A stretch of DNA of 64,000 nucleotides from Methylobacterium planeticum (GTDB lineage: Bacteria; Pseudomonadota; Alphaproteobacteria; Rhizobiales; Beijerinckiaceae): the NCBI RefSeq assembly GCF_008806345.1, contig NZ_VZZJ01000012.1, positions 62,001-126,000 of the forward strand, given 5' to 3'. Below are positions 8,948 through 17,499 of this stretch, piece after piece. Positions within the stretch are counted from its first letter, which is position 1. Every line of letters begins with the position of its first letter. The notes under the pieces were generated by a model, which was given only the letters and a program-made list of their open reading frames with translations, was not told the origin of the DNA and searched no databases. The position numbers and the translations under genes are program-made.

Positions 8948-11900
8948 ATGAGCGGCCGACAGCACATCATTCCGATCCGGCGCGCCTACAACCGCTTCGT
9001 CGCCGACGAAACCCTCGAGGACTACGCGCTGCGCTTCACCGCCAAGAAGGCACGGCGATGGTCGGCCTTCGAGGTGGCGCAGACAGCGCTGGGATCACTC
9101 TCGTTCCTGGCTCTGGAGGCGATCGGCGGTACCCTGGTCATGACGACCGGCTTCACCAACACCCTCGCGGGGGTTCTCCTGGTCGGCGCTCTGATCGCCG
9201 CGACGGCAGCGCCGATCAGCATCTACGCAGCGCGCTACGGTCTCGATATGGACCTGCTGACCCGCGGCGCGGGCTTCGGATATCTCGGCTCGACCGTGAC
9301 GTCGCTCATCTACGCGAGCTTCACGTTCCTGTTCTTCGCCATCGAGGCAGCCATCATGGCGCTGGCGCTTCACATGTGCACCGGTCTGCCGCTCTGGATC
9401 GGTTATCTCGCCTCCGCCGGCGTGGTCATTCCCCTTGTGGTCTATGGGATCCGGCTGATCAGCCGGTTCCAGATCTGGTCTCAGCCGATCTGGATCGCCC
9501 TGAACCTGCTGCCGCTCATCTACATCGCCGCGCAGGGGCCCGGTTCTCTCGCGGCGCTCACCGGCTTTCCGGGACTCGGAGAGCAGGTCGCGGGCTTCGA
9601 TTGGCCTCGGTTCGGGCTCGCGACAAGCGTGCTCCTGGCGCTCCTCGCGCAGGTGGGCGAGCAGGTCGATTTCCTCCGCTTCGTTCCTGTCGCCGAAGGG
9701 CCCCGCGATCGTCAGTGGTGGTTCGCTGTGCTGGCGGCCGGTGCGGGCTGGATCGTGCCGGGCATGCTGAAGATACTGCTCGGAGCCTTCCTGGCCGTTC
9801 TGGTGCTCGGCCACGGCGTGGCGCCCGAGCACGCGGCCGAGCCGACCCAGATGTACACGATTGCCTTCGGCTACGTCACGGGTTCGCGCGAGGGCGCGCT
9901 GCTCCTGATGGGTCTGTTTGTGGTCGTCTCGCAGCTCAAGATCAACCTGACCAACGCCTATGCAGGCTCGATCGCATGGTCGAACTTTTTCTCGCGCCTC
10001 ACGCACAGCCATCCGGGACGGGTGGTCTGGTTGGTGTTCAACGTCGCGATCGCACTGCTCCTGATGGAGCTCGGTATTGATAAGACCATCGCGAGCACGC
10101 TGCCGCTCTACGCGGTGGTCGTCTCAGCCTGGGTCGGCGCGCTCGCGGCGGACCTGGCCGTCAATAAGCCGCTCGGCCTCTCGCCGCCGGGGATCGAGTT
10201 CAAGCGAGCGCACCTGTTCGCGATCAATCCTGTCGGAACCGGCGCGATGGTGCTTGCCCTGGCGGCGGGCTGCCTGGTTCACGCGGGGATGCTCGGACCG
10301 ACGATCCAGCCCTTCGGCCCGCTCCTCGCCCTTTCCGTCGCTTTCGCCGCCGCACCGGCGATCGCCTGGGGAACGGGCGGCCGATGGTATCTGGCGCGGC
10401 AGCCGAAGCGATCCTGGGGCAGCTCCGAGATCACCTGCCAGGTCTGCGAGCTGCCCTTCGAGGGCGAGGACATGGCCCATTGCCCTGCCTATGACGGGCC
10501 GATCTGCTCTCTCTGCTGCTCTCTCGACGCCCGCTGCGGCGACCTGTGCAAGCCGCATGGGCGTTTGGAGGCGCAGGCACAGGCGACGCTCGGGCGCTTC
10601 GTGCCCGCTCGCACGGCAGCCTGGATCGGCGCGCCGCTCGGCCGCTACCTCGCCCTGATGATGACCCTTGTGGCGGTGATCGGTCTAATCCTCAGCATCG
10701 TGCATGCGGGAGCCAGCTCGGAGCACCCGGAGCACCGTGAGATGCTCCGGGCCGCGCTGACGAGCGTGTTCTTCATCCTGGTCGTCATTCTCGGAATCGT
10801 CGCTTGGCTGTTCGTGCTCGCACAAGAGAGCCGGCGGGTGGCGCAGACGGAGACCCTGCGCCAGACCGCCCTTCACGAGGCAGAAATCGAGGCGCACAAG
10901 ATCACCGACGCCAAGCTGCAGGCCGCCAAGGAGGCCGCCGAGGCGGCAAACCTCGCCAAGAGCCGCTATGTCGTCGGCATCAGCCACGAGTTGCGCACTC
11001 CGCTGAGCGCCGTTCTCGGCTATGCCCAGTTGCTGGAAGGTGACCCGACGATCCCTCCTGGCCGGCAAAACGGGATTCGAGTCATCCGACGCAGCGCGCA
11101 GCACCTGTCCGGGTTGATCGACGGCCTCCTCGACATCTCCAGGATGGAGGCGGGACGGCTTCAGATCCACCGCGACGAGATTCGCCTCGGCGATTTCCTC
11201 GACCAGCTCGGTGACATGGTTCGGCTGCAGGCCAAGGCCGCAGCGCTCGACTTCCGCTTCACCCGGCCGGAGGCGCTACCGGCGGTGGTCGCGACCGACG
11301 AGAAGCGTCTGCGCCAGATTCTTCTGAATCTCCTCTCGAACGCCATCAAGTTCACTGAGCGCGGCGAAGTCTCCCTCGATCTCAGCTATCGTAGTCAGGT
11401 CGCGGTCTTCACGATCTGCGATACGGGCCCGGGCATTCCGGACACGGATCTCCAGCGCATCTTCGAGCCGTTCGAGCGCGGCTCGACCCCGGCTGCGCGG
11501 AGCGCGCCGGGCACCGGCCTCGGCCTCACCATCGCCAACCTGCTCGCACAGGTGATGGGCGGCGAGATCACGGTTCGGAGCGAGGTGGGCCGAGGTACCC
11601 AGTTCAGGGTCCGCCTGATGCTCGCCTCGGTGACGCGGCCGGCACCCGCCATGATACCAATTATCGCGCCGGACCGGCCGGACCGGAGATACGCCGGTGC
11701 TCGACGTATCGTGATGGTCGCTGACGACGATCCGGCACACCGCTCGTTGATGCGGGAGATCTTGGAACCGCTTGGGCTCATGTTCCGCGAAGCGGGATCG
11801 GGGCCGGATTGCCTGGCCAGAGCTGACGGCATCGATCTCTTCCTCCTTGATATCGCGATGCCGGGGATGAGCGGGTGGACGGTCGCGAAAACGTTGCGTC

Positions 11901-12340
11901 AGGCTGGCTATTCCGGCCCGATCGCGATGATGTCCGCCAACGTGCACGAGATCAGCCCCGTGCGCGGTGACGACGCCCCCCATGATGCGATCATCGCCAA
12001 GCCCTTCGACCTCCGTGATCTGCTCGAGCGGGTGACGACCCTCCTCGGACTCGAATGGACTGAAGATGCCGCGCATCCCCAGCACCGCGCTGCGGCGTCG
12101 GAAATCATGGTCGAGAGCTCCGCAACGGCTTCTTTCGCGCTTCCGAATCGCGAGCAGATCGGTGAATTGCTCCGCCTCGGGCGGATCGGGCATGTCCGCG
12201 GGATCGAGGCCAAGCTCGCGCAGCTGGAGCGTGACGCCGCAGCGTCCCCCGCCTTCGTCGCCGAGATGCGCGGGCTGGTTGCCAGCTACGACCTGCGCCG
12301 ATACCTCAGCGTCCTCCAGGGGCTTTCCCATGATGGCTGA
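8948..12340 (+). CDS. NCS1 permease-fused hybrid sensor histidine kinase/receiver
   Basis: A 1130-residue membrane sensor. Residues about 20-490 are a complete NCS1 (cytosine/purine/hydantoin permease-like) domain with roughly 12 helices. Residues 497-534 hold eight cysteines (CQVC ... CSLCC ... CGDLC). Two more membrane segments follow at about 560-630 and a short coiled linker at 640-670. The kinase domain has H-box GISHELRTP (His about 680), N-box LLNLLSNAIKF, G1 DTGPGIP and G2 GTGLGLT. A receiver lies at about 918-1035 with acceptor Asp in LFLLDIAMPG. A helical tail (about 1065-1127) ends the protein. It is divergent from the urt-amidase operon and overlaps the response regulator gene. 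By analogy with transporter-kinase fusions such as CbrA, it probably senses or imports a nitrogenous ligand. No strong ribosome-binding site is visible at this start. Confidence 0.92.
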   Translation: MSGRQHIIPIRRAYNRFVADETLEDYALRFTAKKARRWSAFEVAQTALGSLSFLALEAIGGTLVMTTGFTNTLAGVLLVGALIAATAAPISIYAARYGLDMDLLTRGAGFGYLGSTVTSLIYASFTFLFFAIEAAIMALALHMCTGLPLWIGYLASAGVVIPLVVYGIRLISRFQIWSQPIWIALNLLPLIYIAAQGPGSLAALTGFPGLGEQVAGFDWPRFGLATSVLLALLAQVGEQVDFLRFVPVAEGPRDRQWWFAVLAAGAGWIVPGMLKILLGAFLAVLVLGHGVAPEHAAEPTQMYTIAFGYVTGSREGALLLMGLFVVVSQLKINLTNAYAGSIAWSNFFSRLTHSHPGRVVWLVFNVAIALLLMELGIDKTIASTLPLYAVVVSAWVGALAADLAVNKPLGLSPPGIEFKRAHLFAINPVGTGAMVLALAAGCLVHAGMLGPTIQPFGPLLALSVAFAAAPAIAWGTGGRWYLARQPKRSWGSSEITCQVCELPFEGEDMAHCPAYDGPICSLCCSLDARCGDLCKPHGRLEAQAQATLGRFVPARTAAWIGAPLGRYLALMMTLVAVIGLILSIVHAGASSEHPEHREMLRAALTSVFFILVVILGIVAWLFVLAQESRRVAQTETLRQTALHEAEIEAHKITDAKLQAAKEAAEAANLAKSRYVVGISHELRTPLSAVLGYAQLLEGDPTIPPGRQNGIRVIRRSAQHLSGLIDGLLDISRMEAGRLQIHRDEIRLGDFLDQLGDMVRLQAKAAALDFRFTRPEALPAVVATDEKRLRQILLNLLSNAIKFTERGEVSLDLSYRSQVAVFTICDTGPGIPDTDLQRIFEPFERGSTPAARSAPGTGLGLTIANLLAQVMGGEITVRSEVGRGTQFRVRLMLASVTRPAPAMIPIIAPDRPDRRYAGARRIVMVADDDPAHRSLMREILEPLGLMFREAGSGPDCLARADGIDLFLLDIAMPGMSGWTVAKTLRQAGYSGPIAMMSANVHEISPVRGDDAPHDAIIAKPFDLRDLLERVTTLLGLEWTEDAAHPQHRAAASEIMVESSATASFALPNREQIGELLRLGRIGHVRGIEAKLAQLERDAAASPAFVAEMRGLVASYDLRRYLSVLQGLSHDG
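10436..10549 (+). other. cysteine cluster linking permease and kinase
   Basis: Within the fusion protein, residues 497-534 contain eight cysteines: a CxxC pair, one Cys after a His, a CxxCC group and a final Cys-x3-Cys, all just after the last permease helix. The spacing suggests a metal-binding (zinc-ribbon-like) or redox module on the cytoplasmic side. Its role is unknown. Confidence 0.6.
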
Positions 12341-13244
12341 CGCGCAGCGCGACATTGTGCTCGTGGTCGACGACTCGCCGGACACGTTGAGCTTCTTGAC
12401 CGAGGCGATCGAGCGCTCCGGTGCCACCGTTCTCGTTGCCGTGGCGGGCGACCTCGCCCTTGCTCTCGTCGACGAAGTCACGCCCGACATCATCCTGCTC
12501 GATGCCGTGATGCCGGGAATGGACGGGTTCGAGACGTGTCGGCGCCTCAAGGCGAAGCAGGCTGTGGCCCATGTGCCCGTCATCTTCATGACAGGCCTCG
12601 CCGAAACCGAGCACATCGTCGAGGGATTGGAGGCTGGTGGTGTCGACTACGTCACGAAGCCGATCGCACCCGACGAGATCCTAGCGCGCATCCGCGTGCA
12701 TCTCGCTGGCGCGCGGGCGGCTCAGAGCGCGCGTGCGGCGCTCGATCGCACCGGCCGCACCTTGTTCGCGGTGGATCCAGACGGCGTCGTCCTATGGGCG
12801 ACACCGCAGGCCTCGGCAACCTTGGCGGCCTACAATGCTCGGAGCGGCGGGGCCTTGACCTTGCCGCAGACCGGTTGCGCTTGGTTGAAGGATTGTCTGA
12901 GGCCCACTCCGCCGTCGCCCTTGAGTCTGACCGATCCATCCGACACCACCCACTCTCTGAGTTTCGTCGGGCGCACGAACGACGAGATTCTCCTCCGTCT
13001 CTCGCGCGACAGTTGGGCGGCCGGCATCGAGCGGTTGCGAACGCGGCTGCCGATCACGGCGCGGGAAGCGGACGTCCTGTTCTGGCTGGCGCGTGGCAAA
13101 TCGAGCCGAGATATCGGTGAAATTCTCTCCCTCAGTCCTCGGACGATCACCAAGCATCTCGAAGGGATTTATACGAAGCTTGGCGTGGAGAATCGGACCG
13201 CGGCCTCCCTCGTTGCAACGCATTGCCTGCGTGATCTAGAGTGA
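12330..13244 (+). CDS. LuxR-type response regulator
   Basis: Two-domain DNA-binding response regulator, partner of the preceding hybrid kinase. The N-terminal receiver (residues 1-125) has acidic pocket VVDD and phospho-acceptor Asp58 in ILLDAVMPGMDG. A less conserved linker of about 100 residues follows. The C-terminal LuxR/NarL helix-turn-helix is at about 235-300 (ITAREADVLFWLARGKSSRDIG). The start is at tandem ATGs (12330, 12333) inside the 3' end of the kinase gene, so the two are translationally coupled; an AGGGG site precedes them. Likely targets are its own divergent promoter and the urt-amidase operon. Confidence 0.92.
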   Translation: MMADAQRDIVLVVDDSPDTLSFLTEAIERSGATVLVAVAGDLALALVDEVTPDIILLDAVMPGMDGFETCRRLKAKQAVAHVPVIFMTGLAETEHIVEGLEAGGVDYVTKPIAPDEILARIRVHLAGARAAQSARAALDRTGRTLFAVDPDGVVLWATPQASATLAAYNARSGGALTLPQTGCAWLKDCLRPTPPSPLSLTDPSDTTHSLSFVGRTNDEILLRLSRDSWAAGIERLRTRLPITAREADVLFWLARGKSSRDIGEILSLSPRTITKHLEGIYTKLGVENRTAASLVATHCLRDLE

Positions 13245-13872
13245 GTGCGCGCGTCGAGGAAGCACGGGCGGCGGGCCAAGTCACCTGGGTTCATAAGCGC
13301 TTAGCCCGCCCGTCGCAGCATCGACGAAGTCGACATGGCGACACCCCAGCGTAGCAGACGCGCTGGGCGCGGCGGTCGCAACGTATCGAGAGAGGTTTAT
13401 GGCCAGGCGTGACTGTCACGCATCCGGGTGACGCCTGATACCGTGCAGGGATTCGTTTGGAAAACATTTTCAGTGTTCGCCACGCCGCGACCGGTTATGA
13501 GGGAAACCCAAAAGCGTCATCGATCCGAGGCTGCCGTAACCGATCCGTTTGCACCCCAAAATACTGCGGTTTACGGCCCTGTTCGATCGGCTGGATCTGC
13601 GCAGTGAGGCAGAATCTTGCCGTTTTTTCGCAATTGGCGCCTGCTCTCCGTTCCAGCCGGGATCTTCATCGGGCGCTTGAGCATCTCTGCGTCATGAGCA
13701 TTGGCGACGGATCAGGCGTCGGCGAGCACCTTCCCGCGTGCGTCGCATCCTCCCTGCCGCCGGCTCGCTGTGCTTCGCTTCGAAGCACTCGCGTACGCCT
13801 CTCGCGCCGGGCAGCAATAAAGGGCTGGAGTTCACCCCCAGCCCCTCTGCCGTCTCACGCGGAGTTGTGAAC
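13245..13872. other. 628-bp region without a convincing gene
   Basis: The only long frame here (13457-13870, plus) has shadow-like composition and no ribosome-binding site, so I do not call it. The stretch around 13430-13640 is visibly less GC-rich than its surroundings. A GC-rich inverted repeat (GGCGGGC near 13270 with GCCCGCC near 13307) may end transcription of the two-component operon, but it has no T-run. Confidence 0.5.
13811..13844 (-). terminator. rho-independent terminator for the 13873 gene
   Basis: Seven-base stem GGGCTGG (13822-13828) with CCAGCCC (13838-13844) and a nine-base loop. Read on the minus strand it is followed by TTTATT. It lies 29 bp beyond the stop codon of the small secreted-protein gene. 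Confidence 0.6.
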
Positions 13873-14163
13873 TCAGCGTGCGCCAGCGGCACCGGGAGCC
13901 GCGCCCGACGTACCACCCGTGCTGGTATTCGCACCACCACTATGGCCGCTCGTGGAACCTGTTGTGTCACCGACCGCCGCGCCCGCGGATCCGCCGGCCG
14001 GCGTACCCATCGAGCGCTCCATTCCCTTTTCGGAATTGGACTTCACGCTTCCGGGGTTCGTCATATTGCGTTCGGTGCTGCCGCCAGTGGCGGTCTGGGC
14101 GTAGGCCGATCCGGACAGGCCAAGGATCGTCGCGGTGGCGAGAGCGATCGTGGTCATACGCAT
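13873..14163 (-). CDS. small secreted Gly/Ser/Thr-rich protein (96 aa)
   Basis: Exported low-complexity protein of unknown function. I start at the ATG at 14163, which follows a clear GGAGG site, rather than at the upstream end of the open frame. Residues 1-22 are a signal peptide (MRMTTIALATATILGL..AYA, cleavage before QTA). The rest is rich in Gly, Ser, Thr and Ala without cysteines, so it is probably disordered in the periplasm. It resembles in style the small exported protein at 15041, and the two may be paralogues or stress-related surface proteins. Confidence 0.75.
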   Translation of the reverse strand: MRMTTIALATATILGLSGSAYAQTATGGSTERNMTNPGSVKSNSEKGMERSMGTPAGGSAGAAVGDTTGSTSGHSGGANTSTGGTSGAAPGAAGAR

Positions 14164-14466
14164 GATTGTTTTCCTCCACTTGCTTGAACTTCCGGGCAAA
14201 CGGTGAAGCGGCCCGTTTTGTTCAACCGTACCGGCACTGTTTCTCGGCATGGAGGCAGGAACGGCGCGTCTAGCTGGAACTGTTGCATTCCAATGTTCGT
14301 CCGGCCACCAAAGCGCTATTGTGGCGGCGGCCGAACACTTCAAGGGGTTGAAGTGAGATCAACGACATAAAGCTGGATGTTTTTCCTGAGCACTTCCTCG
14401 ACCGGCACCCTACCTGCAGGACCTGGCCCGTCGCGAGGGTCTTTCCTAAGCCCATGGGACCTGAGC
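14164..14466. other. divergent intergenic region, 303 bp
   Basis: Lies between the divergent secreted-protein gene and the membrane-protein gene and must hold both promoters. I see no coding frame or strong repeat in it. Confidence 0.4.
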
Positions 14467-14910
14467 ATGTGGTATTTTTACGGGTTCGTCCTGCTCGCCG
14501 GCATCGCCAACGCGATCCAGCCTGGCATGAACGGAGCCCTCGCCAAGAACCTGCCGCAGCCTCTTGTGGCCGGCCTCGTGGTCGGCGCCGGAACCGTGCT
14601 GAGTATTCTGACGGTCGGGCTCATCTCGGGTCGTTTGTCGCTGCCGAGCTACGAACAGGCTACGCAGATTCCCTGGTGGGCTTGGTTCGGTGGCGTGCTC
14701 GGGGGCGGGATCGTGATCACGCAGTTGCTGATCGCTCGCCAGATCGGTGCCGCGCCGTTCCTGGGCGTTCTGGTGACCGCTGGCGTTGCAACCTCGATCG
14801 CCCTCGATCATTTCGGCTGGGTCGGCTTCGAGCAGCATCCGGCCACGCTCTGGCGCATCCTGGGCGGTCTTCTGATGATCGTCGGTGTCGCGGTCGTGGC
14901 CATGACCTGA
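14467..14910 (+). CDS. DMT-superfamily membrane protein (DUF606/YdcZ-like)
   Basis: Small inner-membrane protein of 147 aa with about five helices, resembling half-size DMT transporters of the DUF606/YdcZ group. The opening FYGFVLLAGIANAIQPGMNG and the ILGGLLMIVGVAVV end are typical: these proteins begin with a helix ending in Q-x-G-x-N and finish with a glycine-rich helix. I use the ATG at 14467; the frame extends 30 codons upstream but that part is hydrophilic and lacks a start context. No partner gene is adjacent. Substrate unknown. Confidence 0.8.
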   Translation: MWYFYGFVLLAGIANAIQPGMNGALAKNLPQPLVAGLVVGAGTVLSILTVGLISGRLSLPSYEQATQIPWWAWFGGVLGGGIVITQLLIARQIGAAPFLGVLVTAGVATSIALDHFGWVGFEQHPATLWRILGGLLMIVGVAVVAMT

Positions 14911-15040
14911 CCCTGTCGACCTCCACACACTCTCGGCCCTCGCCCGCTCGACCCGTCCGGTGGCGCCAAGGGCGTGAGCAACCTTATCGCGCGCAAACAG
15001 TTATTTGCCCAGACGCTGGTTTTTCCAGCAAGGAGACAAC

Positions 15041-15310
15041 ATGAAAAAGATTGTAGCGGTTACCGCCCTGGCCCTGACCATCGCTTCTCCGGCGCTTGCC
15101 CAGACTGCGCCGGTCGCGCGTGAGCCAGGATCGACCGGAACAGTCGTTCAGGGACAGCCGAACACAACCGGCAACGATCGAAATGTCGTGGTCGCACCGG
15201 GTGCGAATGGGGCGGGAACCATCACGACGGATTCGGCCGCGGGTGGGAATGCCGGCCAACCCGAGCGCGCCGTGCCGCAGGGCAGCGCGAGCGGAAGCGG
15301 CACTCGCTGA
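15041..15310 (+). CDS. small secreted Gly/Asn/Thr-rich protein (89 aa)
   Basis: Exported small protein of unknown function. The start follows a strong AAGGAGACAAC site. Residues 1-20 form a signal peptide (MKKIVAVTALALTIASPALA, cleavage before QTA). The mature part is short, lacks cysteines and is rich in Gly, Ala, Asn and Thr, so it is likely disordered. A strong terminator follows 23 bp after the stop, indicating a single-gene transcript. Confidence 0.8.
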   Translation: MKKIVAVTALALTIASPALAQTAPVAREPGSTGTVVQGQPNTTGNDRNVVVAPGANGAGTITTDSAAGGNAGQPERAVPQGSASGSGTR

Positions 15311-15333
15311 TCCATCACAAACGTCATAGACGG

Positions 15334-15367
15334 AGCCCCGCGGCTTTCGGCCCGCGGGGCTTTTTTT
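15334..15367 (+). terminator. strong rho-independent terminator
   Basis: Ten-base-pair stem AGCCCCGCGG / CCGCGGGGCT with an eight-base loop, followed directly by a run of T (15361-15367). It ends the transcript of the small secreted protein at 15041. Confidence 0.92.
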
Positions 15368-15709
15368 CGTTGGCCGGAATTCGCGGTCTTGTTGATTAAT
15401 CCTCGATGGATTTTCCACGGTTCGACGGCGCGCCTGTTACACTCCGATCTTCGTTGGAAGCGATCGCCGAGGCTCCGCCATTGGCATTGGATCAAAGATT
15501 CTTTTTTGAAGTGTCGGCGTTCGGTGATTGAGCCAGATGATGCGCCTTTGATCGGGATTTTGAGCAGTAGTTTCGTACGATTACAGACAAAAAATCTGTA
15601 AAGCCGCGGTTGTCAGATAGATAGATTGGAATATCCGGAAACTTTCTGCCGTCATCAGCCGTATGGCATACGCTAAGGGGAGTGCTCACTGAAAAGTTCA
15701 GGAGCCTCA
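15368..15709. other. AT-richer non-coding stretch with a perfect dyad
   Basis: About 340 bp with no credible gene and base composition clearly lower in GC than neighbouring coding DNA. It contains a perfect 7-bp dyad TTACAGA / TCTGTAA (15581-15587, 15595-15601) around an A-rich spacer, 109 bp before the next start codon. This is a candidate operator or promoter region for the gene at 15710. Confidence 0.5.
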
Positions 15710-16048
15710 ATGCGTATGGTGATGATGGTCTCGGCCGTGATTTTCGTGGCTACCGCGCCGGTGATGGCACAAGGCAAGCCGCAACCGCGTCCTGCGATTT
15801 CGCCGAACTCCGGTGCGACGAGCGATGAGAAGGCAGCGGAGACGAGGCGCCTCATCGATCTTGGCCGGGCGCGGCAGAGAGAGGTCGAGGAGCGCAACAC
15901 GCGTATCTGGAAGCGCTGGGACTATGCGGTCTGCATCGGTTGCGGCCCGATGCCGAGAAGAGTGCGCATCGTCTACACGACACCGGCGCGCGTGCTGGCC
16001 GGGTTCATCGCGGCAGATGATGATGAGCGTGTCGGACGGCATTTGTGA
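15710..16048 (+). CDS. secreted hypothetical protein (112 aa)
   Basis: Exported protein of unknown function. An AGGAG site sits five bases before the ATG. Residues 1-20 (MRMVMMVSAVIFVATAPVMA) are a signal peptide with cleavage before QGK. The mature region has a charged helical part (residues 36-65, rich in Arg and Glu) and a CIGCG pair of cysteines near residue 75. No known domain is recognised. Confidence 0.7.
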   Translation: MRMVMMVSAVIFVATAPVMAQGKPQPRPAISPNSGATSDEKAAETRRLIDLGRARQREVEERNTRIWKRWDYAVCIGCGPMPRRVRIVYTTPARVLAGFIAADDDERVGRHL

Positions 16049-16144
16049 GGGTTCGCCCGGGTTGCGGCGCGGACGAAGGGTCTTTCGGCGCATCCGCGGC
16101 AAAGATCTGGCCGCCGGGGCGTGTCCCATGCCATGGTGCCCGGC

Positions 16145-16423
16145 ATGACATCCTACGATGAATGCGCGCGCGATCTCCGGTCCTACATCGATCAGGCGGA
16201 TCGGGACGACTTCGGAGCGGCTCAGAACGCCATCCTGAAATTCGCTCTCGCCGAGCCGGACCCACAGGGGCGCGCCGATGCCATGGACGCGCTTCTTGCC
16301 GACCTCACCCGCAACGGCGATCCGACCGGGATGTCGGAGGCTCAGCAGGCGTTCCATACCGTGCTACTCGCGATGATCGAGCGAACGAAGACCGTGGTCG
16401 GGCCCTTCACTGCAGGTCGCTGA
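16145..16423 (+). CDS. hypothetical protein (92 aa)
   Basis: Unrecognised small soluble protein, mostly helical by composition. The open frame begins with GTG at 16121, with ATGs at 16133 and 16145. None has a good ribosome-binding site, so the start is uncertain. It ends inside the 3' end of the convergent HNH-like gene (17-bp overlap). Confidence 0.5.
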   Translation: MTSYDECARDLRSYIDQADRDDFGAAQNAILKFALAEPDPQGRADAMDALLADLTRNGDPTGMSEAQQAFHTVLLAMIERTKTVVGPFTAGR

Positions 16424-17180
16424 CGGTGCCATCCACTGGCGAGAATGGGTCCGTGGTCGCCGGTGACATCTCGGCAACCGCGAGGCGACGCCGCGTTGCG
16501 CGCTCGCTCGCTTCCTGACCGCATTTCTCGGCATGGATCACCTTGTTGACCACCTGGAGGTTGGGTGTGCCCCAGAACGCCAAAAGCGCGGGCCATGGCG
16601 TACTCCGATGCTCCTGCCAGACGCGGTACAGCGGCACCCGATGATCCACCTCAGCACTCTTCAACAGACGCTTGCCCGCACTGGCGCACCGGTGCCTTTG
16701 CCGAGCCTTCAGGACTTTCACGTGTTCGCTTGGTGCGATCCAGAGCTTCCAGGCCGCCACGCAGGCGGAATGCCAACTGGCGTTCCGGTTCGGGACCCCG
16801 GTCCCCCAGAGGTCCTTGTGCCAGCCGAAGCGGTAGACCGGCTGTCCGCAGACGCAGCAATAGCCGCGACCCCGCGCAAAGGCAGGCTCACGATAGGGCG
16901 ACGGCGGCATCCGAAATGTGAGCGGTAGACCGGTCCCCTTCTCGCTGCCCAGGCGCCACGTCCACCCTTCTGGCTGGCCGGAGCGTGCTGCGAGCGCGCG
17001 GGCCACGCAATCCGCGCGAAGGAGGTGATGGCGCCAGTAGCTCTCCACAGCGAGACGTGGCGTCGGTGGCGTCAGGGGTTGCGCGTGCGCGTGGCGCAAG
17101 ACCGTCGCCGGAAAGACCACCGGCGTGGCGCGTTCGAGGCGTGCCCGGGACAGCGCATTGCGCTCCTCTCGCCAAGTCAC
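16407..17180 (-). CDS. HNH-like nuclease protein
   Basis: A 257-residue basic protein with a probable HNH nuclease fold. Visible are an N-terminal zinc pair (CCVCGQ near residue 108), NASWHSAC, a further Cys in RHRCASAG, then the HNH core AEVDHRVPL and, about 35 residues on, NLQVVNKVIHAEKC. Asp-His and the downstream Asn/His are the residues expected of an HNH metal site. It follows a 61-codon gene with which it shares a four-base start/stop overlap. No phage genes surround it; it could be a repair or defence nuclease, but this is not established. Confidence 0.65.
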   Translation of the reverse strand: MTWREERNALSRARLERATPVVFPATVLRHAHAQPLTPPTPRLAVESYWRHHLLRADCVARALAARSGQPEGWTWRLGSEKGTGLPLTFRMPPSPYREPAFARGRGYCCVCGQPVYRFGWHKDLWGTGVPNRNASWHSACVAAWKLWIAPSEHVKVLKARQRHRCASAGKRLLKSAEVDHRVPLYRVWQEHRSTPWPALLAFWGTPNLQVVNKVIHAEKCGQEASERATRRRLAVAEMSPATTDPFSPVDGTVSDLQ

Positions 17181-17362
17181 AGGCGCGAATCCGCGTGCTG
17201 CTCCTCATCGAGCAGGGCCTCGACGGCGGCAATCGTGTTCTCGAGGTCGGCAATCTTCCGCAGCGTCCCATCAGGCGGAAGCATCGGAAGATCCGCTGCT
17301 TGGAAGACAAGCGTGCGCTGGGCGGTTTTGAGACGGTCGAGCAAGGCTGCGAGATCTGACAT
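17177..17362 (-). CDS. small coiled-coil-like protein (61 aa)
   Basis: Short, acidic, mostly helical protein (leucine-rich N-terminus MSDLAALLDRLK and a C-terminal ENTIAAVEALLDEE stretch). Its stop overlaps the ATG of the HNH-like gene by four bases, which supports it being real and co-translated with the nuclease gene. It may be an accessory or regulatory subunit; function unknown. Confidence 0.6.
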   Translation of the reverse strand: MSDLAALLDRLKTAQRTLVFQAADLPMLPPDGTLRKIADLENTIAAVEALLDEEQHADSRL

Positions 17363-17499
17363 GTTCCCGGCTGTAGCGGGTCTACGGCGCTCCCGACAAC
17401 CTCACTCCGATCGGTCCGTTGCCCGGACGCCGCGACCATCCGCATTCTGTGCCGAGGCTCCTCGGAATCGTGGGCGCCGGTTGATTTCTACGGCGCGCC

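Noticed and set aside
13457-13870. 137-codon plus-strand frame after the response regulator
   Set aside because: No ribosome-binding site, unusual Cys/Arg/Ser composition, and it overlaps a terminator of the opposite gene.
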